A program made the translations under genes and the position numbers. This document shows positions 1-7,386 of a stretch of 64,000 nucleotides of DNA, in pieces. The DNA comes from Cohnella nanjingensis (GTDB taxonomy: Bacteria > Bacillota > Bacilli > Paenibacillales > Paenibacillaceae): the NCBI RefSeq assembly GCF_014212125.1, contig NZ_JACJVP010000005.1:107425-171424 (forward strand). Direction: 5' to 3'. How positions within the stretch are numbered: the stretch's first letter is position 1; each line of letters opens with the position of its first letter. The notes under the pieces are model-generated. The model did not search any database. It was not told the origin of the DNA and worked only from the letters and a program-made list of their open reading frames with translations.

Positions 1-453
1 TTCGTCGGCACCCTGTTCGGCGGCTCGCCGATGACCGGCTATTCGTCCAACGCGGGCCTCATCGCGATCACCGGCGTCGCCAGCCGGATGGCGATCATGG
101 CGGCGGGCGTCATCCTGCTCGCGCTCGGCCTCATTCCGAAGCTGTCCGTCCTCATCACCTGCATCCCGGATACGGTCATCAACGGCATTTTCGCCATCGT
201 CTGCGTGGCCATTCTGATGAACGGCATGAAAGTCATCCAGCCGCTCAAGATCAACGACCGCAACATGATGATCATCGGTATCCCGATCGCCCTGACGCTC
301 GGCTGTACCGTATTCCCGAAGGACGTGCTTTATTCGCTGCCCGACTTCGCGAACTACATCTTGTCTTCCGGCACGGCGGTAGGCGCGATCGCGGCGCTCA
401 TCTTGAATCTCGTCATTCCGAAGGGCAAAGACAAGGAAGGCGAGAAGGCCTGA
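1..453 (+). CDS. NCS2-family nucleobase:cation symporter, C-terminal part (cut by window edge)
   Basis: The 3' end of an integral-membrane permease that imports a purine or pyrimidine base with a cation. The frame is open from base 1, and about 150 residues are visible. They contain three long hydrophobic segments and a GGSPMTGYSSN stretch like the substrate-site motif of the NCS2 (uracil/xanthine permease) family. The protein ends in a short charged Lys/Glu tail. The start lies outside the window. Three PurR-box-like sites and a guanine-class riboswitch follow directly, so a purine rather than uracil is the more likely substrate, but the visible part cannot decide this. Confidence 0.85.
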   Translation, partial: FVGTLFGGSPMTGYSSNAGLIAITGVASRMAIMAAGVILLALGLIPKLSVLITCIPDTVINGIFAIVCVAILMNGMKVIQPLKINDRNMMIIGIPIALTLGCTVFPKDVLYSLPDFANYILSSGTAVGAIAALILNLVIPKGKDKEGEKA

Positions 454-458
454 ATCGG

Positions 459-528
459 AACGTTCGGATTTTAATGTTCGGATTTAAGTTGTTAACGCGC
501 CACATTTGGACTATTAAAGTTCGGATTT
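459..528 (+). promoter_or_regulatory. Three PurR-box-like sites
   Basis: Three copies of a GTTCGGATTT core lie at 459-471, 473-485 and 516-528. Read on the minus strand they fit the Bacillus PurBox AWWWCCGAACWWT: 12 of 13 positions for the first, all 13 for the other two. They lie just upstream of the promoter that feeds the purine riboswitch, which suits dual PurR plus riboswitch control as in xpt-pbuX. All three point the same way, whereas characterised B. subtilis operators use an inverted pair, so the binding mode is uncertain. Confidence 0.55.
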
Positions 529-562
529 TGTTAGAAAAGCGAATGATTGTGACAAACGCCAC

Positions 563-591
563 TTGACGCGTGCGGATAAATGGCGTACGAT
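563..591 (+). promoter_or_regulatory. Sigma-A-type promoter for the riboswitch transcript
   Basis: TTGACG at 563-568 and TACGAT at 586-591 with a 17-nt spacer. It would start transcription about 70 nt ahead of the aptamer. The PurR-box-like sites lie immediately upstream. Confidence 0.65.
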
Positions 592-665
592 TTGATTCGT
601 GATCGGAAACGGGCCGTTATGCCCGAACATTCGAATCGAATCGCCTCACATGATCGGATCTTCCA

Positions 666-730
666 TTCGTATATCCTCGGCAATAGGGGCCGGGGGTCTC
701 TACCGGGAACCGCAAATTCCCGACTACGAA
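666..730 (+). promoter_or_regulatory. Purine riboswitch aptamer, guanine class
   Basis: A complete three-helix purine aptamer. P1 is 666-671 with 725-730. P2 is 675-681 with 689-695 and carries an AATAGGG loop. J2/3 reads GTCTCTAC. P3 is 704-709 with 717-722 and carries a CCGCAAA loop. The specificity base equivalent to position 74 is C (c724), the guanine/hypoxanthine form; adenine switches have U. U47 and U51 equivalents are kept. It leads the FAD dehydrogenase gene at 952. Confidence 0.92.
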
Positions 731-773
731 GGAGGTGGAGTTTTCCACATCCTTTGTCGTCGGGAATTTTTTT
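714..773 (+). terminator. Intrinsic terminator overlapping the purine aptamer
   Basis: A long hairpin pairs 714-738 with 745-769, with two single mismatches (725/758 and 734/749), and runs into TTTTTTT. Its left arm contains the 3' strands of aptamer P3 and P1, so aptamer and terminator cannot form together. The direct reading is that ligand binding prevents termination, an ON switch as in adenine pbuE, although the aptamer is guanine class. Confidence 0.85.
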
Positions 774-784
774 GTTTTCTTCAG

Positions 785-937
785 GGTCAAAACGTACGTC
801 TCGCCGTCCAGGAAGACGGCAATGCCATTTTTACTTGGTCATCCAACATGTATAAGTTTCACGCCTATACATTTCCGCATGACCGACGATAAAAACGTGT
901 CGCCGTCCAGGAAGACGGCAATGCCATTTTTACTTGG
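785..937 (+). repeat. Dispersed two-hairpin element, full copy plus an extra second hairpin
   Basis: A lone copy of the second hairpin lies at about 785-837 and a full copy at 837-937. The first hairpin pairs GGTCAT with ATGACC around an inner TGTATA/TATACA stem. The second pairs AAAACG-TCGCC with GGC-CATTTTT and ends in a T-run followed by ACTTGG. The last bases run straight into the GGGAGG ribosome binding site of the next gene. Related copies lie near 9.2, 32.5, 40.6, 45.7, 51.3 and 53.2 kb. Confidence 0.7.
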
Positions 938-951
938 GAGGCTGAACATTC

Positions 952-2388
952 ATGAACGCTTATGATGTCATCGTCGTCGGAGCCGGTCCGGCGGGTATCT
1001 TCACCTGCTATGAATTGACGCGCAAAGCTCCTCGCCTCAAGGTGCTGCTGGTCGACAAAGGCCACGAGATCCACCGCCGCAGCTGTCCGATCCTCGAGGA
1101 GAAGATTCAGCTGTGTCCGCCCGCCGCGGGGAAGAAAGAGTTCGCCGGTTGTCTGCCCGCGTGCTCGATCACGGCCGGCTTCGGCGGCGCCGGCGCCTAC
1201 AGCGACGGGAAGTTCAACATCACGACGGAGTTCGGCGGGTGGATGACGGACTACCTGGCGCCTTCGCAGGTGCTCAGCCTCATCAAGTACGTGGACGACG
1301 TGAACCTCGCGCACGGCGCGACGCACACGCTGACCGACCCGACGACCGAAGTGGTCAAGGGCATCGAGCGGAAGGCGTACGCGGCGGGCCTCAAGCTGCT
1401 GCGGGCGCAGGTGCGCCACCTCGGCACCGAGCAGAATCTGGAGATCTTGAAGTCGATCGCGAGCTTCCTCTCGGACAAAGTCGAGATGCGCTTCAAGACG
1501 GAAGTCGCGGATCTGCTGACGGCGAAGGAGAACGGCGCGCACACGGTGAAGGGGATTCTGCTCAAGAACGGCGAGGAGCTGCATGCGGATCAAGTCGTCG
1601 TCGCTCCCGGGCGCGACGGTTCGGCCTGGCTGACCGAGGTGCTGAAGAAACGCCGCATCAAGATGCACAACAACCAGGTGGACGTCGGCGTGCGCGTGGA
1701 GACGAGCGACGTGGTCATGCGCGAGATCAACGAGCATCTGTACGAGGGCAAATTCGTGTTCAACACGTCCGTCGGCACGCGCGTCCGGACCTTCTGCAGC
1801 AACCCTTCTGGACACGTCGTCGTCGAAAATCACAGCGGCGTCATGGCCGCCAACGGCCATGCGTTCAAGGATCCGGCGCTCGGCTCGACCAACACGAACT
1901 TCGCGCTGCTCGTCTCGCACAAGTTCACCGAGCCGTTCGACAAGCCGAACGAGTACGCCCGCGAGATCTGCAAACGCGCGAACGACCTGTCGAGCGGCGG
2001 CGTCATCGTGCAGAAGTACGGCGACATCCTGCGCGGCCGCCGCTCCACCGCATCGCGGATCCGCGAAGGCTTCCTCGAGCCGACGCTGAAGGAAGCCGTG
2101 CCGGGCGACCTCGGGCTCGTGCTGCCGTACAACACGATGAAGAGCCTGATCGAGATGGTGGAGGCGCTGGACAAAGTCACGCCGGGCATCGCCTCCGAGC
2201 ACACGCTGTTCTACGGCGTGGAGGCGAAGTTCTACTCGGCGCGGCCGCAGCTCACCGACAAGTTCGAGACCGAGATCGCCGGTCTGTACTGCGGCGGCGA
2301 CGGCGCGGGCATCACGCGCGGCCTCGCCCAAGCGGGCGCGGCCGGCGTCTGGGTGGCGCGCGCGATCGCGGAGCGCGGGGACGCGTAA
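952..2388 (+). CDS. NAD(P)/FAD-dependent dehydrogenase (COG2509-like)
   Basis: A 478-residue cytoplasmic flavoprotein. The N-terminus has the dinucleotide-binding motif GAGPAG (residues 10-15), and a second FAD-contact segment GLYCGGDGAG lies near the C-terminus. Residues 45, 55, 67 and 71 are cysteines just before a GFGGAGAYSDGK motif typical of this uncharacterised Firmicute family; they could hold a metal centre or act in redox. GGGAGG at 936-941 sets the ATG start. The gene stands alone behind a promoter, PurR-like boxes and a guanine-class riboswitch, which implies a role tied to purine status. The substrate is unknown. Annotation as a generic FAD dehydrogenase is firm; anything narrower is inference. 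Confidence 0.85.
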   Translation: MNAYDVIVVGAGPAGIFTCYELTRKAPRLKVLLVDKGHEIHRRSCPILEEKIQLCPPAAGKKEFAGCLPACSITAGFGGAGAYSDGKFNITTEFGGWMTDYLAPSQVLSLIKYVDDVNLAHGATHTLTDPTTEVVKGIERKAYAAGLKLLRAQVRHLGTEQNLEILKSIASFLSDKVEMRFKTEVADLLTAKENGAHTVKGILLKNGEELHADQVVVAPGRDGSAWLTEVLKKRRIKMHNNQVDVGVRVETSDVVMREINEHLYEGKFVFNTSVGTRVRTFCSNPSGHVVVENHSGVMAANGHAFKDPALGSTNTNFALLVSHKFTEPFDKPNEYAREICKRANDLSSGGVIVQKYGDILRGRRSTASRIREGFLEPTLKEAVPGDLGLVLPYNTMKSLIEMVEALDKVTPGIASEHTLFYGVEAKFYSARPQLTDKFETEIAGLYCGGDGAGITRGLAQAGAAGVWVARAIAERGDA

Positions 2389-2461
2389 GCGAAAGTAGGT
2401 CGCGCAGGGTCTAGGCTGGCAAAGTTGCGGTTGGTGCCGTTTGGTGCTTTTGGGATGCGGG

Positions 2462-2809
2462 TCACGCGAGGAGAGTTATCAACTGCAGATCAATGCCGGC
2501 GCCGCTAATCAATAACCGCTCCTTCTTATTCCCCAACAATTGCTGCGTCCAGTCTACGAAACCGCCATCCACGATACTCACATCATTCACGTTGATTTTG
2601 AAATTAATTCCGTGGTAATAGCGGTTGTTGCTTTCTTCCTTGTCGGCGATAAACAAGCAGGAACGAAACCGCTCGTTCAAATGATCGTACATTCTGTCCA
2701 TTAAACCGTTCGAATCGGTGTATCCCTTTCTCATGTGAAGAAATACCTTTATCTCTTTTCCTAGCTTCTCGCCGAAATAGTTGATGTAGAATTCCATTTG
2801 CTTGGTCAT
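2462..2809 (-). CDS. Uncharacterised AT-rich protein
   Basis: A 115-residue reading frame whose base composition and codon use (many AT-ending codons) differ clearly from its GC-rich neighbours, which suggests recent acquisition. The protein is polar, without signal peptide or membrane segment, and carries several aromatic and Asn/Asp-rich stretches. I recognise no family. The start is uncertain: an AAGAGG lies only about 2 nt before the ATG at 2809, and a second ATG follows four codons later. It may be the remnant of a longer gene. Confidence 0.5.
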   Translation of the reverse strand: MTKQMEFYINYFGEKLGKEIKVFLHMRKGYTDSNGLMDRMYDHLNERFRSCLFIADKEESNNRYYHGINFKINVNDVSIVDGGFVDWTQQLLGNKKERLLISGAGIDLQLITLLA

Positions 2810-2990
2810 TGCCTCTTTTTCGAAGCGATACGACCCGGTATCTTTACCTGAACTAACCAGGGTAAACTTGTTCGACGCGAGGCGCCGCCGATCCTCCGCG
2901 CGATGGGATATTTACCGCGGATGCGGGTGTTGGTATAGTCAAGCTATAGCGGGGCCCGCTCGATCGGGCGCGGATGGGGGAGAGAAGAGG

Positions 2991-3926
2991 ATGAAGATTG
3001 CGGTCATCGGCGAATTGAATGTAGATGTCATCGTCACGGGAAGGGACGTCCTGCCGGAGTGGAACCGGGAGAAGCTGGTCGATTCGTTCGACGTGGTGCT
3101 GGGATCGTCGTCGGCGATCACGGCGGCGGCGCTCGCTTCGCTGGGTGCGGACGTGAAGTTCGTCAGCGTCGTGGGAGACGACGACTTCGGCCGGCAGTGC
3201 GTCCGGGAGCTCGGGCGTTTGGGCGTGGATACGAGCGGCGTGGTCGTGGACCCGGCGCTGAAGACGGGGGTCACGCTGTCGCTGTCCACGCCGCAGGACC
3301 GGGGGCTGTTGACCTTCCCGGGCACGATTCCGCTGCTGGGTCCCGGCCATGTGCCGGCAACGCTGCTCGCCGAAGTCGAGCACGTGCACTTCGGATCGTA
3401 CTTCTTGCAAGACGGGATGCGGCCGCATTGGGCGGAGCTGTTCCGGAAGGCAAGGTCTCACGGGGCGAGCACGTCGTTCGACACCGGCTGGGATGTGGCG
3501 AATGCGTGGGAACGAAGCGGCATCGACTACTTGCTCCCCGAGACGGACTTGTTCATTCCGAGCGAAGAAGAATTCCTGCAGCTGTATCCGGCGCCATCGC
3601 TGGATGCGGCCTGGCCGCTGCTGCCGGAAGGGGTCCGGGCGGTCGCGGTGAAGCGCGGGGGCAGCGGGGCATCGTTATATGTGCCGAGCCAGACGGTCGC
3701 GTCCGTCCCTTCGTTCGCGGTGCGAGTGGCGGATACGACCGGCGCCGGGGACAACTTCAATGCGGGCGCCATCTATGCTTACCGCAGCGGCAAGCGCGGG
3801 GAAGCGCTGCTGCGCTTTGCCTGCGCCTGCGGCGCGATCGCGGTGCAGGGCGTCGGCGGCACGGGCAAGCTGGCCACCGTCGCGGAAGCGGAGCGGCTGG
3901 TGCGCGAGGGCGCGGTAAACGCGTAA
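2991..3926 (+). CDS. PfkB-family carbohydrate kinase
   Basis: A 311-residue ribokinase-fold sugar or nucleoside kinase. It starts with the typical MKIAVIGELNVD strand, has a GD-x-FG segment near residue 63, and carries the PfkB C-terminal signature DTTGAGDNFNAG with catalytic Asp254. The ATG at 2991 is preceded by GGGGGAGAGAAGAGG. Alternative upstream in-frame starts lack a ribosome binding site. It is a single-gene unit closed by a terminator at 3943. The substrate cannot be told from sequence; the family includes ribokinase, fructokinase and KDG kinase. Confidence 0.88.
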   Translation: MKIAVIGELNVDVIVTGRDVLPEWNREKLVDSFDVVLGSSSAITAAALASLGADVKFVSVVGDDDFGRQCVRELGRLGVDTSGVVVDPALKTGVTLSLSTPQDRGLLTFPGTIPLLGPGHVPATLLAEVEHVHFGSYFLQDGMRPHWAELFRKARSHGASTSFDTGWDVANAWERSGIDYLLPETDLFIPSEEEFLQLYPAPSLDAAWPLLPEGVRAVAVKRGGSGASLYVPSQTVASVPSFAVRVADTTGAGDNFNAGAIYAYRSGKRGEALLRFACACGAIAVQGVGGTGKLATVAEAERLVREGAVNA

Positions 3927-3942
3927 GGAGAGCGGACATGGG

Positions 3943-3978
3943 AACGGGATCGCCGAGCAATCGGCGATCCCGTTTTCG
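3943..3978 (+). terminator. Intrinsic terminator after the PfkB kinase
   Basis: A 14-bp near-perfect stem, AACGGGATCGCCGA with its complement at 3961-3974, then TTTTCG. Confidence 0.85.
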
Positions 3979-4137
3979 TTGCCTTCGGCATTCGCGACAT
4001 CTGGGAGGGCACCAGTGGCACCCGTGTAACCCGCGGCATCCATGACAATCGAGATTCCCTTGTCACCTTGAATCCCCTCCGAACCACTCATGTTTTCCTC
4101 GATTAACCCGGTTAACGCTTAGCCGTATAAATTTTCT

Positions 4138-5262
4138 CTACAACAACGTAACCAACGTCAGCGCAGACAACAGGACGGAGACGATGAGCAGTACGATCAT
4201 CGGCCGAACGGCGGTGCGGAGCTCGCGCAGGTTCACGTTCAGACCCATGCCGGCCATGGCCGTCGTCAGCAGCACCGCGGTGAGCGTCGAAGTGCCGCTC
4301 ATCCAGCCGCTCGGCAGCGGCAGCCAGGCGTCCGGATGCGTTGTGCCGAATACGCTCATCGCGAGGAAGCCGAGCAGGAACCAGGGGAACGAAGCTGCCG
4401 CGCGGGCGGCGGGAGCGCCTGCCGCAACGCCGCGTGCTCGGTCGGCCTCCGCATCGCCAGCGGCGGCGGCTTGCGCCTGACGCTTGGCCAGCTGCCGCTG
4501 GCGGAAATGCAGCGCCAGACAAAGCGGCACGAGCAGGAACACGCGGCTCAGCTTCGCCAGCATGCCGCTCGCCATGGCGTCCGGACCGCCTGCGGCCGAC
4601 GCCATGGCGACGTGGGCGATCTCGTGCAACGAGAGGCCCGACCAGAGGCCGTACGTCGCGCCCTGCAAGTGCAAGAGCGGCTCCAGCAGCATGTAGGCGA
4701 TCGCGAAGATCGTGCCTACGGCGGCGATGAGACCGGCGCCCATCGCTGTCCGCTGCTCTTTGGCGGCGAGGAGCGGGGACACGGCCGCGATGGCGGCAGC
4801 CCCGCAAATGCCGGTGCCGACGGCGAGCAGCAGCGTCAGCTGCCGGTCTGCCTTCAAGAGGCGGCCGAGCAGCAGTCCCGCCGCCAGCGAGAAGGCGAGG
4901 GTGGCTGCCGCCCGCGCCAGCAGGGGCAGTCCCTGCTGCAGCACGGCGTCGATCGGCAGCTTCAAGCCGTACAGCACGATCGCGGTCCGCAGCAGGGTCG
5001 TCGTCGAGAAGCGGATGCCGGGGCGCAGCGCCTCGGGCAGCCCGAACAGATGCCGGTACGTCGCGGCGATCAGCAGCGTACAGGCCATCGGCCCGAAGAG
5101 CGAGAGTCCGGGCACGCGGGCGAGCTGCCACCCGGCCAGCATCAGGATCAAGGTCAGGATCAACCCGCCGGCGATGCCGGTCGAGCGCAGCCGCCAATGG
5201 CGAAACCCTTGGAATCGTTTAGGGGAAGGCGCGGGAGAAGGAAAAGGAACGGTGGCGTTCAT
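4138..5262 (-). CDS. YeiH-type membrane transporter (UPF0324, putative sulfate exporter)
   Basis: A 374-residue membrane protein with about ten hydrophobic segments. It matches the UPF0324/YeiH (PSE) family, including the GTGICGAAAIAA loop and the GLSLHEIAHVAMA segment. A charged Ala/Arg-rich cytoplasmic insert sits near residues 255-290. Members are predicted exporters, sometimes of sulfate or sulfonate, but the substrate is unproven. The gene diverges from a LysR regulator with a perfect dyad between them, the same layout as yeiH/yeiE in enterobacteria, so local control is likely. Confidence 0.85.
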   Translation of the reverse strand: MNATVPFPSPAPSPKRFQGFRHWRLRSTGIAGGLILTLILMLAGWQLARVPGLSLFGPMACTLLIAATYRHLFGLPEALRPGIRFSTTTLLRTAIVLYGLKLPIDAVLQQGLPLLARAAATLAFSLAAGLLLGRLLKADRQLTLLLAVGTGICGAAAIAAVSPLLAAKEQRTAMGAGLIAAVGTIFAIAYMLLEPLLHLQGATYGLWSGLSLHEIAHVAMASAAGGPDAMASGMLAKLSRVFLLVPLCLALHFRQRQLAKRQAQAAAAGDAEADRARGVAAGAPAARAAASFPWFLLGFLAMSVFGTTHPDAWLPLPSGWMSGTSTLTAVLLTTAMAGMGLNVNLRELRTAVRPMIVLLIVSVLLSALTLVTLL

Positions 5263-5295
5263 GCGGAAGCACCTCTTTTCGGTTCGGTTGCATCT

Positions 5296-5317
5296 ATCAT
5301 ACTTCCGTTAGTATGAT
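5296..5317. promoter_or_regulatory. LysR-type operator dyad between the transporter and its regulator
   Basis: A perfect inverted repeat, ATCATAC - 8 nt - GTATGAT, centred in the 122-bp divergent intergenic region. Its right arm, read on the minus strand, contains ATCATAC/GTATGAT bases that would overlap a -10 for the transporter gene. The form fits LysR-family binding sites. Confidence 0.6.
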
Positions 5318-5384
5318 AAGAAAAATGAATTATTATTATAGTCACGATAAGTAAATGATTATGATAAGGACGGGAGGATCGCCG

Positions 5385-6293
5385 ATGGATATCCAGTTGC
5401 AGGTATTCTCTGCCGTCGCGGAGCTGCGGAACTTCTCGCGGGCCGCCGAGCGGCTGCATATGACGCAGCCGGCCGTCAGCCAGCATATCCGAGCGCTGGA
5501 GGAAGCGCTGGAGACTCGACTGCTGGAGCGGAACAACAAATCGGTCTCTCTCACCCGGGCGGGGGAGATCGTCCTGCATCATGCCCGCGAGATTAACGGG
5601 CTGTATGCCCGGATGCGCGAGATGGTCGACGAGCTGACGGGCAGCGCGCACGGCCCGCTCGCGATCGGGGCGAGCTACACGTTCGGGGAGTACATGCTGC
5701 CGCTCACGCTGGCGCGATTGCACGAGACGTATCCCGAGATCGCCCCGTCCATCACGATCGCCAACACGGCGGATATCGCGGAACGGCTGCGCGGGCGGGA
5801 GCTGGACGTGGGCATCGTAGAGGGGGAGGAGATCGGGACGGGACTCGACGCCGTCCGGTTGGCGGAGGACGAGATGGTCATCGCGGCGGGCCGGCAACAT
5901 CCGCTCGCAGGACGGGTGAAGCCCGCGTCCGCGCAACGGCTCGCCGAGGAGCCCTGGATGGCCCGCGAAGCCGGTTCGGGGACGCGCGCCGCGATGGACC
6001 GGATGTTCGCGGAATGGGGCGTCCGGCCGGCGCGCCTCATGGAGCTGGGAAGCACGCAGTTGATCAAGGAGACCGTGGAGGCCGGGCTCGGCCTCACGCT
6101 GCAGTCCCGCTGGGCGCTGCGCAAAGAGCTCGGTCTCGGTTCGCTGAAGCTGGTGCCCGCGCCGGGGCTGCCGGTACGCCGGAGCTTTCATGTCCTGCTG
6201 CGCAAAGGCGATCTGCGGACGCGGACGATGGAGCTGTTCCTGCGGACGCTGCGCGAAGAGACGAACAAGCTGCTGACCGAGCCGACGATCTGA
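5385..6293 (+). CDS. LysR-family transcriptional regulator (CysB/YeiE-like)
   Basis: A 302-residue regulator. The N-terminal winged helix-turn-helix spans about residues 2-60 with the motif FSRAAERLHMTQPAVSQHI, followed by a periplasmic-binding-like effector domain. The ATG at 5385 follows GGGAGG with good spacing; an in-frame ATG at 5355 lacks one and would add ten residues before the HTH. It diverges from the YeiH-type transporter, which is its likely target. The effector is unknown; homologues sense sulfur compounds or ribonucleosides. A strong terminator follows. Confidence 0.9.
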   Translation: MDIQLQVFSAVAELRNFSRAAERLHMTQPAVSQHIRALEEALETRLLERNNKSVSLTRAGEIVLHHAREINGLYARMREMVDELTGSAHGPLAIGASYTFGEYMLPLTLARLHETYPEIAPSITIANTADIAERLRGRELDVGIVEGEEIGTGLDAVRLAEDEMVIAAGRQHPLAGRVKPASAQRLAEEPWMAREAGSGTRAAMDRMFAEWGVRPARLMELGSTQLIKETVEAGLGLTLQSRWALRKELGLGSLKLVPAPGLPVRRSFHVLLRKGDLRTRTMELFLRTLREETNKLLTEPTI

Positions 6294-6328
6294 ACCGCGC
6301 CGTTCCCCGAGAAAGGAAGACGACCGCA

Positions 6329-6371
6329 AAAAAGCCGTCTCGCAGCTTGGCAGCTGGGGAGACGGCTTTTT
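6329..6371 (+). terminator. Intrinsic terminator after the LysR gene
   Basis: The stem AAAAAGCCGTCTC pairs with GAGACGGCTTTTT. Because both flanks are A/T runs it can work on both strands. Confidence 0.85.
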
Positions 6372-6390
6372 CGGGGGCTTCATGAATTTC

Positions 6391-6466
6391 AGCTTAGCTT
6401 TTCTTTTCGTTCGAGAGCATAAGCTTAGCTTTTCGTTTCGTTCGAGAACTTCAGCTTAGCTTAGCT
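6391..6466. repeat. Short direct repeats (31-bp step)
   Basis: AGCTTAGCTTTTC followed by TTCGTTCGAGA occurs at 6391 and again at 6422, with a partial third copy at 6453 that runs into the 3' end of the minus-strand FrnE-like gene. Function unknown. Confidence 0.6.
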
Positions 6467-7102
6467 TTGCGGTTGCTGAACGATTTTCTCGAACGCCTTC
6501 AAAAATTCGGAAGCGGGATAGGCGCCGGACAATCCGTACTTGTTGTTCAGCACGAAGAAAGGAACGCCCGAGATCCCCATCGCCGAGGCGTGGTCGAGAT
6601 CTTGCTGCACTTCCTCCGCGCCGCGGCCTTCCGTCAGGCCGGCCTCCAGCTCGAAGGAGGGCAGGCCGAGATCCGATGCGATCTCGAGCAGCACTTCCGG
6701 CTTCGCGATGTCGCGGCCGTATTCGAAGTAGGCGGTCATGACGGCATCGATCCACTGCTCGCGTTGGGACTCCGGCGCGAGATAAGCCAGACGGTGCGCC
6801 AATACCGTATTCGGCATGCGCGTAACGCGGTCGAACCGGAAGGTCACGCCGACGGCGGCACCCGCGTCGGTCACCCGCTGCAGCATCTCGGGGATGCGGT
6901 CCGCCCCGCCCATTTTCCGGGACATCGACGATTCGAACGGGAGTCCTTCTTCGGGCAGCGTCGGATCCAGCAGGAAGGCGTGGTAGCGGACGTCGACTTC
7001 TTCGCCTGTCTTCGCCGTCCATTCGGAGACGGCGTCCAATACGTTTTTCTTGCCGATGCGGCACCACGGACAGACCATGTCCGAATAAATATCGATTTGC
7101 AC
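6461..7102 (-). CDS. DsbA-family FrnE-like thiol oxidoreductase
   Basis: A cytosolic DsbA-fold protein of 213 residues counted from the GTG at 7102. It has the CPWC redox motif at residues 11-14, the DPTLPEEGLPF region and the GISGVPFFV cis-proline loop of the FrnE subgroup. There is no signal peptide. The start is chosen by GAGG eight bases upstream; an in-frame GTG at 7111 lacks spacing for a ribosome binding site. FrnE proteins are linked to thiol or disulfide handling under oxidative stress. A motif in its promoter region resembles the operator of the divergent Rrf2 gene, so the two are probably co-regulated. Confidence 0.88.
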   Translation of the reverse strand: MQIDIYSDMVCPWCRIGKKNVLDAVSEWTAKTGEEVDVRYHAFLLDPTLPEEGLPFESSMSRKMGGADRIPEMLQRVTDAGAAVGVTFRFDRVTRMPNTVLAHRLAYLAPESQREQWIDAVMTAYFEYGRDIAKPEVLLEIASDLGLPSFELEAGLTEGRGAEEVQQDLDHASAMGISGVPFFVLNNKYGLSGAYPASEFLKAFEKIVQQPQS

Positions 7103-7162
7103 GTTCAACACCTCATTTATAGATGTGGGTTTTGGAACCAGGCTGCGTCACTGAACAATTAC

Positions 7163-7176
7163 ACTGAGTATGACAG
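7163..7176. promoter_or_regulatory. Candidate Rrf2 site in the FrnE-like gene promoter
   Basis: ACTGAGTATGACAG, close in sequence to ACTG-TT-AGTATTACAG in the Rrf2 promoter at 7345-7360. On the minus strand it covers a CATACT -10-like hexamer that lies 17 nt after TTGTAA. Confidence 0.45.
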
Positions 7177-7326
7177 AATGCCGGAGCCCTTACAATGCGC
7201 TGGTGGCGAGCCTTATCCAACCTCCGGCCCAAATGCGTCGGAACGGCGAATTTCCGCTCCGAACGGCCTTGGCAAGGCTGGCGGAATAGGTTCCCGTCCG
7301 TTGCGGCACACTAGAACCCGGCCCCC

Positions 7327-7361
7327 TTGACAGCTCCAACTGTAACTGTTAGTATTACAGT
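7327..7361 (+). promoter_or_regulatory. Promoter and overlapping dyad operator of the Rrf2 gene
   Basis: TTGACA at 7327-7332 and TAGTAT at 7350-7355 with a 17-nt spacer form a near-consensus promoter. The inverted repeat ACTGTAA - 9 nt - TTACAGT at 7339-7361 covers the -10, a layout expected for autorepression. Confidence 0.75.
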
Positions 7362-7386
7362 AACCACCCGGGGAGGCGGTGTCAAG

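Noticed and set aside
785..937. The dispersed element as a second metabolite riboswitch
   Set aside because: At least six related copies precede unrelated genes and some are antisense, which fits a repeat family rather than a ligand-specific switch.
865..2331. Long minus-strand open frame opposite the FAD dehydrogenase
   Set aside because: A GC-rich shadow of the + strand gene: Arg/Val/Ala-rich translation, no ribosome binding site, no family motifs. Similar shadows lie opposite glyA, atpA, prfA and wecB.
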